32,770 bases of DNA, from contig CAYMIV010000010.1 in assembly GCA_964390945.1 (NCBI GenBank), positions 1 to 32,770 on the forward strand. The letters run 5' to 3'. Every line of letters begins with the position of its first letter. The first letter of the stretch is position 1. Under the pieces are notes generated by a model that was given only the letters and a program-made list of their open reading frames with translations, searched no databases and had not been told where the DNA came from. Source of the DNA: Damh-18 sp964390945. Lineage in GTDB: Bacteria; Patescibacteriota; Minisyncoccia; Phycocordibacterales; UBA918. A program made the translations under genes and the position numbers. Of the stretch, positions 1-6,964 are shown one piece after another.

Positions 1-36
1 AACAAAGGGTCGGCGGTTCGAGCCCGCCCCAAAGCA
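1..36 (+). tRNA. tRNA, 3' part only (identity unknown)
   Basis: The window opens inside a tRNA. Visible are a T stem GGCGG/CCGCC (12-16 and 24-28) with loop TTCGAGC, a 7-nt 3' acceptor strand CCAAAGC (29-35) and discriminator A36. CCA is not encoded. The anticodon lies outside the window, so the amino acid cannot be given. An exact inverted copy of bases 16-30 lies at 93-107. Confidence 0.85.
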
Positions 37-49
37 CACAGGCAAGAAT

Positions 50-74
50 AAAAGCCCGTTGGGGGTTTTTTTTA
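50..74 (+). terminator. Terminator behind the first tRNA
   Basis: AAAAGCCC (50-57) and GGGGTTTT (62-69) form a short hairpin with one mismatch, followed by a run of T. It probably ends the transcript of the tRNA at the window edge. Confidence 0.55.
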
Positions 75-360
75 TGTTAGGCAGTGGGCTGAGGGGCGGG
101 CTCGAACGGTTCGTGTTGTGAGGCACCACTCACAATGTGCCGAACCAGCGAACCGCGGGTGAGAAAATCCAGTGGGTTTTCGCAAGATTCATCGAGGAAT
201 TTTGTGAGTGAAGCGAAACAAAATAACCGATGAGTGGACAGTTTCTGTAAGAAACGTAACTTTTATGAGCGTCAGCGAATTACTGGCGGACGCCAAGCCC
301 GCCGTGGGGTAACGAAACAAAATACTCAGTGATTCGTGGCCGAGCCCGCTCAGAAAGGAC
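75..360. repeat. Hairpin-rich non-coding region with no gene
   Basis: No convincing coding frame is seen. The stretch holds an inverted copy of the preceding tRNA's T-arm/acceptor (93-107), a nested hairpin at 108-146 (GGTTCG/CGAACC around TTGTGAG/CTCACAA, loop GCACCA), the 92-nt three-hairpin element at 164-255, and a weaker GCGTC/GACGC pairing near 270-295. It looks like structured or repeat-derived DNA, not a degraded gene. Confidence 0.6.
164..255. repeat. 92-nt three-hairpin repeat, copy 1
   Basis: Hairpin A is AAAATCC/GGGTTTT (164-180). Hairpin B is ATTCATCG/CGATGAGT (187-194 and 228-235) enclosing TTTTGT/ACAAAA (200-205 and 218-223). Hairpin C is GTTTC/GAAAC with loop TGTAA (241-255). 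A second copy of the same length and design is at 31624-31715. Between the copies the stems change but stay paired, while loops such as TGTAA and a GAGT-AAGCGA segment are kept. That pattern points to selection on the folded form. Confidence 0.7.
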
Positions 361-383
361 TTAGTTTTTTTGCTAGTCCATGC

Positions 384-389
384 TACTAT
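384..389 (+). promoter_or_regulatory. Extended -10 box for the 415-684 gene
   Basis: TGCTACTAT matches the TGnTATAAT extended -10 pattern, with TACTAT at 384-389. No good -35 box is seen. The predicted start is near 396, giving a leader of about 20 nt that carries AGGAGG. Confidence 0.45.
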
Positions 390-414
390 CCAGTCAGATA
401 AAACAGGAGGACGT

Positions 415-684
415 ATGACCCTCGAAATAGCAGTATCCGTATTTGGGTTAATCTGTATAGCGATACTCATTGCAGTAGTTCATGAACATATGTACAACAA
501 AAGGATGGTTCGTGGCAAAGCGCCGTATCGACTTCCGTGGAGTTTACGACTTGGGGGATGGTCTGTCGGGAGGTGTCGGGAAATAGGTTGGGAACGCAGG
601 GTCTTCTGGGATAAGAGAATCAAAAAATACATTCCGATCACACGAATCGGAAGTCAGAGACTAAAGGAAATCTTTCCAACGTGA
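415..684 (+). CDS. Small unknown membrane protein, 89 aa
   Basis: The ATG at 415 is chosen because AGGAGG at 405-410 sits four bases before it; an earlier in-frame ATG at 370 lies upstream of the predicted promoter and is rejected. The product has one N-terminal membrane helix (about residues 2-24, hydrophobic, ends at VVHEH) and a basic tail rich in Arg, Lys and Trp, which should face the cytoplasm. I recognise no family. It is monocistronic, converges on hsp20 and shares the terminator at 696-723 with it. Function unknown. Confidence 0.6.
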   Translation: MTLEIAVSVFGLICIAILIAVVHEHMYNKRMVRGKAPYRLPWSLRLGGWSVGRCREIGWERRVFWDKRIKKYIPITRIGSQRLKEIFPT

Positions 685-695
685 TGCACCAAACA

Positions 696-723
696 AAAGA
701 GCTGCCTTCTGAGGCAGCTCTTT
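696..723. terminator. Bidirectional terminator between converging genes
   Basis: AAAGAGCTGCCT and AGGCAGCTCTTT form a perfect 12-bp stem with loop TCTG. It lies between the stop of the small membrane protein and the stop of hsp20 and has T-rich ends in both directions. Confidence 0.85.
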
Positions 724-733
724 CCTATTGTGC

Positions 734-1246
734 TCATCCCTTCACATGATGACTCTTCACCGTAAGGCGGGCACTTCGTTCCTTATCCAACTTTGGTAAA
801 TGAATTTCAAGAAGCCCGTGTTTTTCTTTTGCTTCTGCTTCATCAATAATGATTTCTTCAGGAAGAAGTATGGTGCGCGAAAATGAACCCCAAAAGAGTT
901 CGCGATGGTAGTAATCCTCATCGGGCGCCTCTTGAATTTCTTCACGTTGCCCTCTAAGTGTCACCATATCTCTCGTTATAGCAATGTCGAGGTCTTCCGG
1001 ACTCACACCCGCAACGAGTGCGCGAATAACAATCGCGTCCCCCGTCTGGTACATATCGATTGGAAGTTCCCCGTCAGCAGTATCCTCTGGTTCGCTTTTC
1101 CAGCGTCCTTCGCTGTGTTCACCGGATTCCTCTTCGGCTTGCGGAGCATCATTAAAAGCACCCTGCTCATCAAATTCGTCGTCATGTCCCTTGGTGAGCT
1201 TCACCGAACCGGTGAGTCGCTCGAGAAACGAAGGTCGCTTTGTCAT
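734..1246 (-). CDS. Hsp20/alpha-crystallin family small heat-shock protein
   Basis: A 170-aa protein whose last ~100 residues are the alpha-crystallin beta-sandwich: DMYQTGDAIVIRALVAGV, a PEDLDIAI segment, LRGQR, then FSRTILLP and LEIHLPKL. This family holds unfolding proteins as an ATP-independent cytoplasmic holdase. The N-terminal ~65 residues are very acidic and low in complexity (Asp/Glu/Gln-rich), more so than in typical bacterial Hsp20. The start codon overlaps the stop of prsW by 4 bp (ATGA), so translation is probably coupled to it. It is the last gene of the minus-strand run and ends at the 696-723 terminator. Confidence 0.9.
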   Translation of the reverse strand: MTKRPSFLERLTGSVKLTKGHDDEFDEQGAFNDAPQAEEESGEHSEGRWKSEPEDTADGELPIDMYQTGDAIVIRALVAGVSPEDLDIAITRDMVTLRGQREEIQEAPDEDYYHRELFWGSFSRTILLPEEIIIDEAEAKEKHGLLEIHLPKLDKERSARLTVKSHHVKG

Positions 1247-1947
1247 AGGTGTATTCGATGAGATCTCTCAATAATTTTAACTTTTTCAAAGACGAGGAAG
1301 AGCGCAATAATGCCCATCCACACGAACATGAACACGCCAAGAATCTGCTGTCCACTTGCGTTCACTATATAATGGTTGAAAAGCCAGTGCAATAGAATTG
1401 CAATGAACAAGCCGAATGTAGCCCATAAAATTTTTAATATATCGCGTTTGTAAAACGCGAGTGCCATAAAGACTCCAACCGTGCCAGAAGCGAGTACGTG
1501 AAGCAGTGTTGCGCCGAGGAATCGGAAGTTTCCGGTCACAAACGAGTCAATGTAGTTGCCCGCCAGAAGCGGATTATAGATGAAAAGCGCATTTTCGAGT
1601 GCTGAAAATCCAAGCGCGATGGAAATCATATAAATAATGGTGTCGATAGGTTCATCGACGGCGCGATTCCACAGAACGACAATGAGGGCGGCGCAGTATT
1701 TGAGTATTTCTTCAACCATTACCCACACGAGCATTCGTTCGTCTCCGAGAAACTGGTCTTTTGCATACTCTTGGAGGGGAAGTGCAATGGGCACCACAAG
1801 CATGCCTGCGAGAAACGCAGACGCAATAAGACCCCACGGCTCTGGATGACCTTTGTCTTCGCGAAGCCAAAACCAAAGCCAAAAAAGTGCAGGAATAAGA
1901 CCTGCGAGAAACGCGATGGCAAAATAGGTTGAATCAACCGCAATCAT
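1243..1947 (-). CDS. prsW: PrsW-family intramembrane protease
   Basis: A 234-aa polytopic membrane protein with about seven or eight hydrophobic helices. It carries the family signatures in order: EEILK (the EExxK motif, after LVWVMV), ENALF after GFSAL, HVLASG, and a late HWLFNH. PrsW proteins are glutamic intramembrane proteases; in Bacillus PrsW cleaves the anti-sigma factor RsiW, but the substrate here is unknown and no sigma/anti-sigma pair is nearby. TACAAT, preceded by TGA, lies 8 nt before the ATG, so the mRNA is probably nearly leaderless. It overlaps hsp20 by 4 bp, hinting that both belong to an envelope or protein-stress response. Confidence 0.85.
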   Translation of the reverse strand: MIAVDSTYFAIAFLAGLIPALFWLWFWLREDKGHPEPWGLIASAFLAGMLVVPIALPLQEYAKDQFLGDERMLVWVMVEEILKYCAALIVVLWNRAVDEPIDTIIYMISIALGFSALENALFIYNPLLAGNYIDSFVTGNFRFLGATLLHVLASGTVGVFMALAFYKRDILKILWATFGLFIAILLHWLFNHYIVNASGQQILGVFMFVWMGIIALFLVFEKVKIIERSHRIHL

Positions 1948-1955
1948 CGAACCTT

Positions 1956-1961
1956 ATTGTA
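1956..1961 (-). promoter_or_regulatory. -10 box of prsW
   Basis: TACAAT on the minus strand, with TG one base upstream (extended -10), ends 8 nt before the prsW ATG. No Shine-Dalgarno sequence fits in the gap. Confidence 0.45.
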
Positions 1962-2009
1962 TCATCTGGACTGCAATGTTGCGGTGAATAGGTGGAATTA
2001 GCCGCCCTT

Positions 2010-4253
2010 CTAGCTCGGCCAGTTCGCGACCATGAGGATATCCGTCTCGCCTTTTTTGAGATTGCCTGGAAGTTCTTGCCAGATTGCTTCGGTGACATAG
2101 GGCATGAAAGGGTGCAGTATTTTGAGCGCAGTCTTGAGACATGCGGTGAGTGTATACTCACGCGAAATTTTTGCCGCACCATCAGTTCCGGAAAGTATCG
2201 GTTTTGATTCCTCGAGTATATTATCCGCCAGTTCGTGCCAGACGTAATGGTACGCGCTTTCAGCGGCACGATACAGGTGAAACCCTTCAATATCTTTCGT
2301 TATTTCAGCAACCTTCGCTTCAAGTCCTGAAAGGATTTCGGTGTCGCGCGATGTTAATTCCGGTTTTTTGCTTAAAGATACATCGGACACGCTCGTTAGT
2401 ATGAAACGACTTATATTCCATAGTTTATTTGCAAAATGTTTGTACCCGCGAATCTTATCCTCTGAAAGCGGGACATCGTTGCCGGGCGCCGCGCCGATAA
2501 TCAGTGAAAGTCTGGTCGCGTCCGCACCGTACTTTGCAATCATGTCCAATGGGTCAATGATGTTGCCGAGAGATTTTGACATCTTACGACCCTTGCCATC
2601 GCGCACGAGTCCGTGGAGATATACGCTTCTGAAGGGCACTTCTCCGAGGAGAAATGTGCTCATAAGCACCATGCGCGCAACCCAGAAGAAGAGAATATCA
2701 TAGCCGGTTTCGAGCAGTGTCGTCGGATGGTAAGTCTTGAGGTCGGGCGTTTCGTCTGGCCAGCCGAGCGTCGAGAATGTCCATAATCCTGATGAAAACC
2801 ACGTATCGAGAGTGTCGTGGTCTTGTTCCCAGCCATCGCCTTCTGGTGGCTTTATATCACAGTGTATTTCACTGTTTCGGTACCAAACCGGAATACGGTG
2901 CCCATACCAAATTTGGCGAGAAATACACCAATCATGAAGGTTGTTAATCCAGTGATCATAGGTTTTCACAAAACGTTCCGGAAAGATTACCGTTCCACCA
3001 TGTTGTACCGCGGCATGCATGAGGCTTTTGAGTGTAACTTTGTCACCTTCCGTTACTCCCGGAATTTTTGATGGTCCCATGGCGAATTCTTTGTTCACAT
3101 CAATCCACCACTGGAGTTTCGGGAGCGGCTCAATGATTGCGCCGGTGCGTTCAGCGGTCCCGACATTTTGTGTGATTTGTTTTTCCTCGATGAGAAGTCC
3201 CGCTTCGCGGAGCCAGGCAACGACGCTCTCGCGCGCTTCTCCAACTTTCTGACCTTCAAGACGGCCACTCACCGTCATTTTTGCGTATTCGTTTATGACT
3301 TGCGGCCGGGGAAGGTTGTGACGGTTTGCGATTTCCCAGTCAATGTGGCTGTGTGCCGGCGTTACACCGAGCGCACCGGTGCCAAACTCTTTGTCAACAC
3401 TTTCATCAGCGACAACGGTAATATGAAGCGGCACATCGCAGAATACGATATCGTACTCTTTTCCGATGAATGATTTGTATCGTTCGTCATCGGGGTGCAC
3501 CGCAACGGCCGTATCGCCGACCTTTGTTTCCGGTCGGGTTGTTGAAATTGCAATGGGGAAGTCGGCTGCGTAGGTAAATGTGTAAAGTGTTGCTTGGCGT
3601 TCCTCATAGAGGATTTCGTCGTCAGAAATGGTTGTTTGACCTTTTGGATCCCAGTTCACAATGCGTGATCCTCTATAAATGAGACCCGCATCATACATTC
3701 GCTTGAACGCGGTTGTGACCGCTTTGTATCGCGGTTCATCGAGCGTGAATGCGTAGCGGCTCCAATCGAGCGAAGACCCCATCTTTTTTGTCTGATTGAT
3801 GATGGTTGCTTTGCTTGCTTCGGCAAACGCATCAATGCGACGAAGCAATTCTTCTCGCCCGAGGTCCTGACGAGACTTTCCTTCCGCTTTGTATATTTCC
3901 TTTTCAACCTTCGATTGTGTGGCTATTGCCGCAGAATCGGTGCCGGGAATCCAAAGAGTTCGTTTTCCACGCATGCGATTGTATCGTACGAGGATATCTT
4001 CAATTGCAAGCATTGCGGCGTGTCCCATGTGGAGCGTGCCGGTGACATTCGGCGGCGGCAGAACAATCGAAAAAGTTTCTGCATCTGCCGATGCGATTCC
4101 TTTTTCAATGCACGTGTCGGGATTGAAGTATCCCGATTCTTCCCAAAGACGATAGATTCGACCCTCATTTTCCTCTGATGAGTACGGCTTGAGAAAAATA
4201 CTCGGAATATCCGGAGTCGTTGCGTCACGCAGGGTTTCAGGAGCATCGCTCAT
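2010..4253 (-). CDS. valS: Valyl-tRNA synthetase, short form
   Basis: A 747-aa class I synthetase that charges tRNA-Val. HIGH motif HMGH at residues 75-78 after PPPNVTGTL; CP1 editing domain with STTRPET; NLHDWCISRQIWYG; DTWFSSGLW; KMSKS at 557-561; then the helical anticodon-binding domain ending in MVANWPS. Typical bacterial ValRS has 880-950 residues; this one stops where the C-terminal coiled-coil tRNA-binding arm would begin, and prsW starts 62 bp later, so the arm is truly absent. The ATG at 4253 is chosen over an upstream in-frame start because the latter runs about 100 bp into tsaD. TATCAT lies 9 nt before this ATG. Confidence 0.95.
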   Translation of the reverse strand: MSDAPETLRDATTPDIPSIFLKPYSSEENEGRIYRLWEESGYFNPDTCIEKGIASADAETFSIVLPPPNVTGTLHMGHAAMLAIEDILVRYNRMRGKRTLWIPGTDSAAIATQSKVEKEIYKAEGKSRQDLGREELLRRIDAFAEASKATIINQTKKMGSSLDWSRYAFTLDEPRYKAVTTAFKRMYDAGLIYRGSRIVNWDPKGQTTISDDEILYEERQATLYTFTYAADFPIAISTTRPETKVGDTAVAVHPDDERYKSFIGKEYDIVFCDVPLHITVVADESVDKEFGTGALGVTPAHSHIDWEIANRHNLPRPQVINEYAKMTVSGRLEGQKVGEARESVVAWLREAGLLIEEKQITQNVGTAERTGAIIEPLPKLQWWIDVNKEFAMGPSKIPGVTEGDKVTLKSLMHAAVQHGGTVIFPERFVKTYDHWINNLHDWCISRQIWYGHRIPVWYRNSEIHCDIKPPEGDGWEQDHDTLDTWFSSGLWTFSTLGWPDETPDLKTYHPTTLLETGYDILFFWVARMVLMSTFLLGEVPFRSVYLHGLVRDGKGRKMSKSLGNIIDPLDMIAKYGADATRLSLIIGAAPGNDVPLSEDKIRGYKHFANKLWNISRFILTSVSDVSLSKKPELTSRDTEILSGLEAKVAEITKDIEGFHLYRAAESAYHYVWHELADNILEESKPILSGTDGAAKISREYTLTACLKTALKILHPFMPYVTEAIWQELPGNLKKGETDILMVANWPS

Positions 4254-4293
4254 AATGAGGCGATGATACCACGAAATATAGCCACACAGAAGA

Positions 4294-5463
4294 TTATTCT
4301 TCAGAAAGCGCGCGATTGCCGTCGGCGCGAATGGATGCGGTGTTGCGGGGAGAGAGTGCTTGTTCTGTTCGGGCATGACCGGCGAGCGCAATCATGACGC
4401 TGTTATCGGTTGAAAGAGCGATTCGTGGAATATAAAGGGTGAGCATGGGGTATTTATTTCGGAAGAATGTTCCAAATCGTTCTCTGATGAACGAGTTTGC
4501 GGAGACCCCGCCGCCGATAATAAACGTTTTTGCGTTGAATTTATCAATGGCAGAGTGTGATTTTTTGAGCAGAACATCGGTTACTGAATCTTCAAATTCT
4601 CGCGCGACAGCTGCTTTTTCATCACGAGACAAATTCTTTTCCGCAAGAGCATATCGAACTGCAGTTTTGAGCCCCGAAAAAGAAAAATCAAAATCATTGG
4701 AATCGAGCATGGGGCGGGGAAGGGTCAGAAATGAAGGAAGATTTTCTCTGCGCGCATGCTCAGCCAAGGTGCCGATTTCCGGACCACCCGGATACGGGAG
4801 GCCGAGCATGCGAGCAACTTTGTCGAACGCTTCACCAACCGCGTCATCTCGTGTTTGTCCAATGAGTTCATACGTTGCATAGTCTCGCATCAGAACGAGT
4901 TCGGTGTGTCCGCCCGAAATGAGAAGCGCAATTGCCGGAAAGGATAGTTCGGGAAGGGATGTGCCATCAAAAATCGATGAGAGCACATGCCCCTCCATGT
5001 GGTTTACAGAAACAACTGGAATATTCCAGATGTGCGCGAGTGCGCGCGCAAAATTTATGCCGACCCATAGTGCAGGCTCGAGACCGGGACCGCTCGTCAC
5101 CGAAATGAGATCAATGGGGGGTTTTGCATGAGTGCCCAAAAATGCGATAAGAGAATCACTGAGTCCTGGTTCTCGAACAAGAATTTCCGTGAGCGATTCA
5201 GTATCCTCCCTCATCAGATCGTGGTTTTCTGCGATAAGGAGGGACGCCTCACCAAGTGCCTTTTGAAGCATGGGTACGAGTGTTTTTGCGTGCTCACGTT
5301 TTGCGACCTGGGGAAAAACTCCCCCGAACTCGCGATGAATATCAACCTGTGAAAAAAGTGCATTACCGAGAATTTTGTATGACGCGTGGGGGAAACCACC
5401 CGTTGCTTCAACGATGCTTATGGCCGTTTCGTCACACGAAGTCTCGATGCTTAGAATTTTCAT
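4294..5463 (-). CDS. tsaD: TsaD, tRNA threonylcarbamoyladenosine synthase subunit
   Basis: A 389-aa ASKHA-fold protein that transfers the threonylcarbamoyl group to A37 of ANN-decoding tRNAs, acting with TsaB, TsaC and TsaE (none in this window). It shows the N-terminal ILSIETSCDETA, HREFGGVFPQVAKREH, the metal-binding HMEGH, the nucleotide loops SGGHTELV and GEAFDKVARMLGLPYPGG, and GGGVSAN near the C-terminus. The usual length is about 340; the excess is an insertion at about residues 74-113 (acidic, between the LVPMLQKAL helix and the SGPGLEPAL loop). It lies 40 bp upstream of valS on the same strand, so the two are probably co-transcribed. Confidence 0.95.
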   Translation of the reverse strand: MKILSIETSCDETAISIVEATGGFPHASYKILGNALFSQVDIHREFGGVFPQVAKREHAKTLVPMLQKALGEASLLIAENHDLMREDTESLTEILVREPGLSDSLIAFLGTHAKPPIDLISVTSGPGLEPALWVGINFARALAHIWNIPVVSVNHMEGHVLSSIFDGTSLPELSFPAIALLISGGHTELVLMRDYATYELIGQTRDDAVGEAFDKVARMLGLPYPGGPEIGTLAEHARRENLPSFLTLPRPMLDSNDFDFSFSGLKTAVRYALAEKNLSRDEKAAVAREFEDSVTDVLLKKSHSAIDKFNAKTFIIGGGVSANSFIRERFGTFFRNKYPMLTLYIPRIALSTDNSVMIALAGHARTEQALSPRNTASIRADGNRALSEE

Positions 5464-5719
5464 TAGGGAAACTGTACAGGATATTGCGGAGGAGTGCTAG
5501 TTAATGGAACGGCACGCGCATGTGGTCAAGCCGCGGGACTTGGTGTCCGATTCCATCTGGCCAGTGGTCACGAATCGCTAACAATAAGGACTTGGCGTCA
5601 AGTTCTAGTTCACTGACGTTCACAAGAACTTCCTGCCCGCGGTTTGCTGGTTCGTCGCCCTTTGTGGGACTCCTCATATCGCAAACCGTTCAAGTCCTGT
5701 ATCGCGCACTGGCAAAAAG
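5464..5719. repeat. Non-coding stretch with tRNA-Val fragments and hairpins
   Basis: No gene is supported. The segment contains AAGTTCT/AGAACTT and CGGTTTGC/GCAAACCG inverted repeats, a second copy of TGGTCACGA (5563-5571), which also marks the 5' flank of tRNA-Val at 5827-5835, and an exact 26-bp inverted copy of the tRNA-Val 3' end at 5688-5713. It looks like rearranged tRNA-neighbourhood DNA. Confidence 0.55.
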
Positions 5720-5773
5720 AAAACGAGACGCGGGTCTCGTTTTTCTAGCCAGTGCGCGATACAGGACTTGAAC
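5688..5773. repeat. 26-bp inverted repeat of the tRNA-Val 3' end
   Basis: Bases 5688-5713 are the exact reverse complement of 5748-5773, i.e. the T-loop, T-stem and acceptor end of tRNA-Val plus six flanking bases. The 34-nt spacer contains the tRNA terminator hairpin. Confidence 0.9.
5720..5743 (-). terminator. Terminator of tRNA-Val
   Basis: AAAACGAGAC/GTCTCGTTTT is a perfect 10-bp stem with a 4-nt loop, followed by a T-rich tract when read on the minus strand. It lies just behind the tRNA-Val 3' end. Confidence 0.75.
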
Positions 5774-5825
5774 CTGTGACCCCCACAATGTCAATGTGAT
5801 GCTCTACCAGCTGAGCTAACCGCGC
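5753..5825 (-). tRNA. tRNA-Val (anticodon GAC)
   Basis: A complete 73-nt cloverleaf: acceptor GCGCGGT/ATCGCGC, D-arm GCTC/GAGC, anticodon stem TCACA/TGTGG with loop TTGACAT (anticodon GAC), T-arm ACAGG/CCTGT, discriminator A. CCA is not encoded. It is the substrate of the ValRS encoded 1.5 kb away. Confidence 0.95.
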
Positions 5826-5911
5826 ATTGGTCACGATAATACAATACAAAGAACTAAAAATGAAGGGTTTTAGGAAAATAGAAGGTCCTCAAGGGAAGGG
5901 ATTGTGGTGTA

Positions 5912-5940
5912 TTGACAATATTTTAATACAATGTTATTAT
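5912..5940 (+). promoter_or_regulatory. Strong sigma-70-type promoter for the TraR/DksA gene
   Basis: TTGACA (5912-5917), a 17-bp spacer and TATTAT (5935-5940) with TG one base before it: the best promoter in the window. It overlaps an ATG at 5931, which therefore cannot be the translation start. Confidence 0.8.
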
Positions 5941-5969
5941 CCCAAACCTTCAATACAGAGGCTTTAGTC

Positions 5970-6236
5970 ATGCTGACTAAAGAATTTCTCGAGGAGCAAC
6001 ACGATCGGCTGCTATATCGACGAAAGTCGAAGGAACGGATTTTGCGGGAAGGGGGTCAACAATCACTCTCGCACACGATGAAGGATCTGACCCGCATCGA
6101 TTTTGCGCTCCGGAGAATAGAACAGGGTCAATATGGCATCTGCACGAACTGCGGATGTCCAATTGGCGGAAAACGACTTCGAGCAATTCCGGAAACTCCG
6201 CTTTGCATTCACTGCGCACAGGAACGTCTGCAGTGA
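5970..6236 (+). CDS. TraR/DksA-family zinc-finger protein, 88 aa
   Basis: A helical N-terminal half (about residues 1-55, coiled-coil-like, charged) followed by a zinc finger of the form CTNC-x17-CIHC in the last 35 residues. This matches the TraR/DksA C4 zinc-finger family, whose members bind RNA polymerase through the secondary channel and modulate initiation. It is much shorter than E. coli DksA (151 aa), closer to the TraR/YocK-like size. The ATG at 5970 is chosen because GAGG lies 8-9 nt upstream and the earlier ATG (5931) sits inside the promoter's -10 region. It is a single gene with its own strong promoter and terminator. Confidence 0.85.
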   Translation: MLTKEFLEEQHDRLLYRRKSKERILREGGQQSLSHTMKDLTRIDFALRRIEQGQYGICTNCGCPIGGKRLRAIPETPLCIHCAQERLQ

Positions 6237-6240
6237 AATA

Positions 6241-6277
6241 AGGGCTGCGCATGTTCAATGCGTGGCTCTATTTTTTT
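6241..6277 (+). terminator. Terminator of the TraR/DksA gene
   Basis: A 12-bp stem (6241-6252 with 6258-6269, three G-T pairs, loop GTTCA) is followed by ATTTTTTT. It overlaps the 3' end of the converging gene at 6255. Confidence 0.75.
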
Positions 6278-6896
6278 CTGGAATATAATGACGAACAATA
6301 AAATAAATGTTTTCCTCCTCGAGTCGTTCTCGTTCTGGTTCGGTGAGTAAACTCTCTGGGAATATGCATATTGGAAATCGAAACGACAGCATCTGGATAT
6401 CTTCCGGAGATATTGTACCGGCACCAATAAGCGAAACTTGAGCGGTCTCTGGTTTCGTTTTCCAGATATCATATTCATTGGGGACTCTCGCATGCGTATC
6501 GAGGTGGTCTCTGTTGAATACGACGACAACCTTAACAGCGCCACCAACTTCCTTTCCCGAAAAACCTTCTGTCATTGCAATTCTGAAACCTGCCCCGAGT
6601 CCCATTGCGCACATGTTGGGTTTTGAATGATTGTTTACAATCTGAAGCGGAGTATGTTCCTCAAGGAGCGTCATAACCCGACTGAAGTTCTCACTTCTGC
6701 ATACGAGCGCGGGATTGTTGAGGAGAGTTGTAACCTCTCCTTCGTTCGCAAGCAAATATCCCGATTCTCTAAGAGTCGTTTCGAGTTCATTGAATACGCG
6801 AGGCCCTGTGTCGGGTGAGGCAGTGAGTTTTTTAAAAGATTCAGAAAGGTCTTCTCCGGAACGTCTCGCGGGTAGGGCACCAGATTCAATTTTCAT
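6255..6896 (-). CDS. Unknown protein, 213 aa
   Basis: A soluble mixed alpha/beta protein with no signal peptide or membrane helix. I recognise no family. Visible features are an N-terminal helical charged part, a central stretch GLGAGFRIAMTEGFSGKEVGGAVKVVVVFNRDHLD with alternating small and hydrophobic residues, and a late EPERERLEEENIYFIVRHYIP segment. The ATG at 6896 has TATCAT (with TGC before it, an extended -10) ending only 6 nt upstream and no Shine-Dalgarno site, so the transcript is probably leaderless. Its last codons lie inside the terminator of the opposing gene. Confidence 0.65.
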   Translation of the reverse strand: MKIESGALPARRSGEDLSESFKKLTASPDTGPRVFNELETTLRESGYLLANEGEVTTLLNNPALVCRSENFSRVMTLLEEHTPLQIVNNHSKPNMCAMGLGAGFRIAMTEGFSGKEVGGAVKVVVVFNRDHLDTHARVPNEYDIWKTKPETAQVSLIGAGTISPEDIQMLSFRFPICIFPESLLTEPERERLEEENIYFIVRHYIPEKNRATH

Positions 6897-6902
6897 AAAT
6901 CT

Positions 6903-6908
6903 ATGATA
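6903..6908 (-). promoter_or_regulatory. Extended -10 box of the 6255-6896 gene
   Basis: TGCTATCAT on the minus strand ends 6 nt before the ATG, which would place the transcript start at or next to the start codon. Confidence 0.5.
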
Positions 6909-6964
6909 GCACGTTGAAATAATGGCTTCATGAAATAAGTTTTTGTGATTCGCTATTTTTAGAA

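Noticed and set aside
415..684. UGA as a sense codon (Gracilibacteria-type code)
   Set aside because: TGA stops this and other genes at natural ends, and conserved proteins such as GyrA and ValRS contain no internal TGA.
5520..5771. 83-codon plus-strand frame beside tRNA-Val
   Set aside because: It runs through the terminator and antisense across the tRNA 3' end, has no ribosome site and no protein-like pattern.
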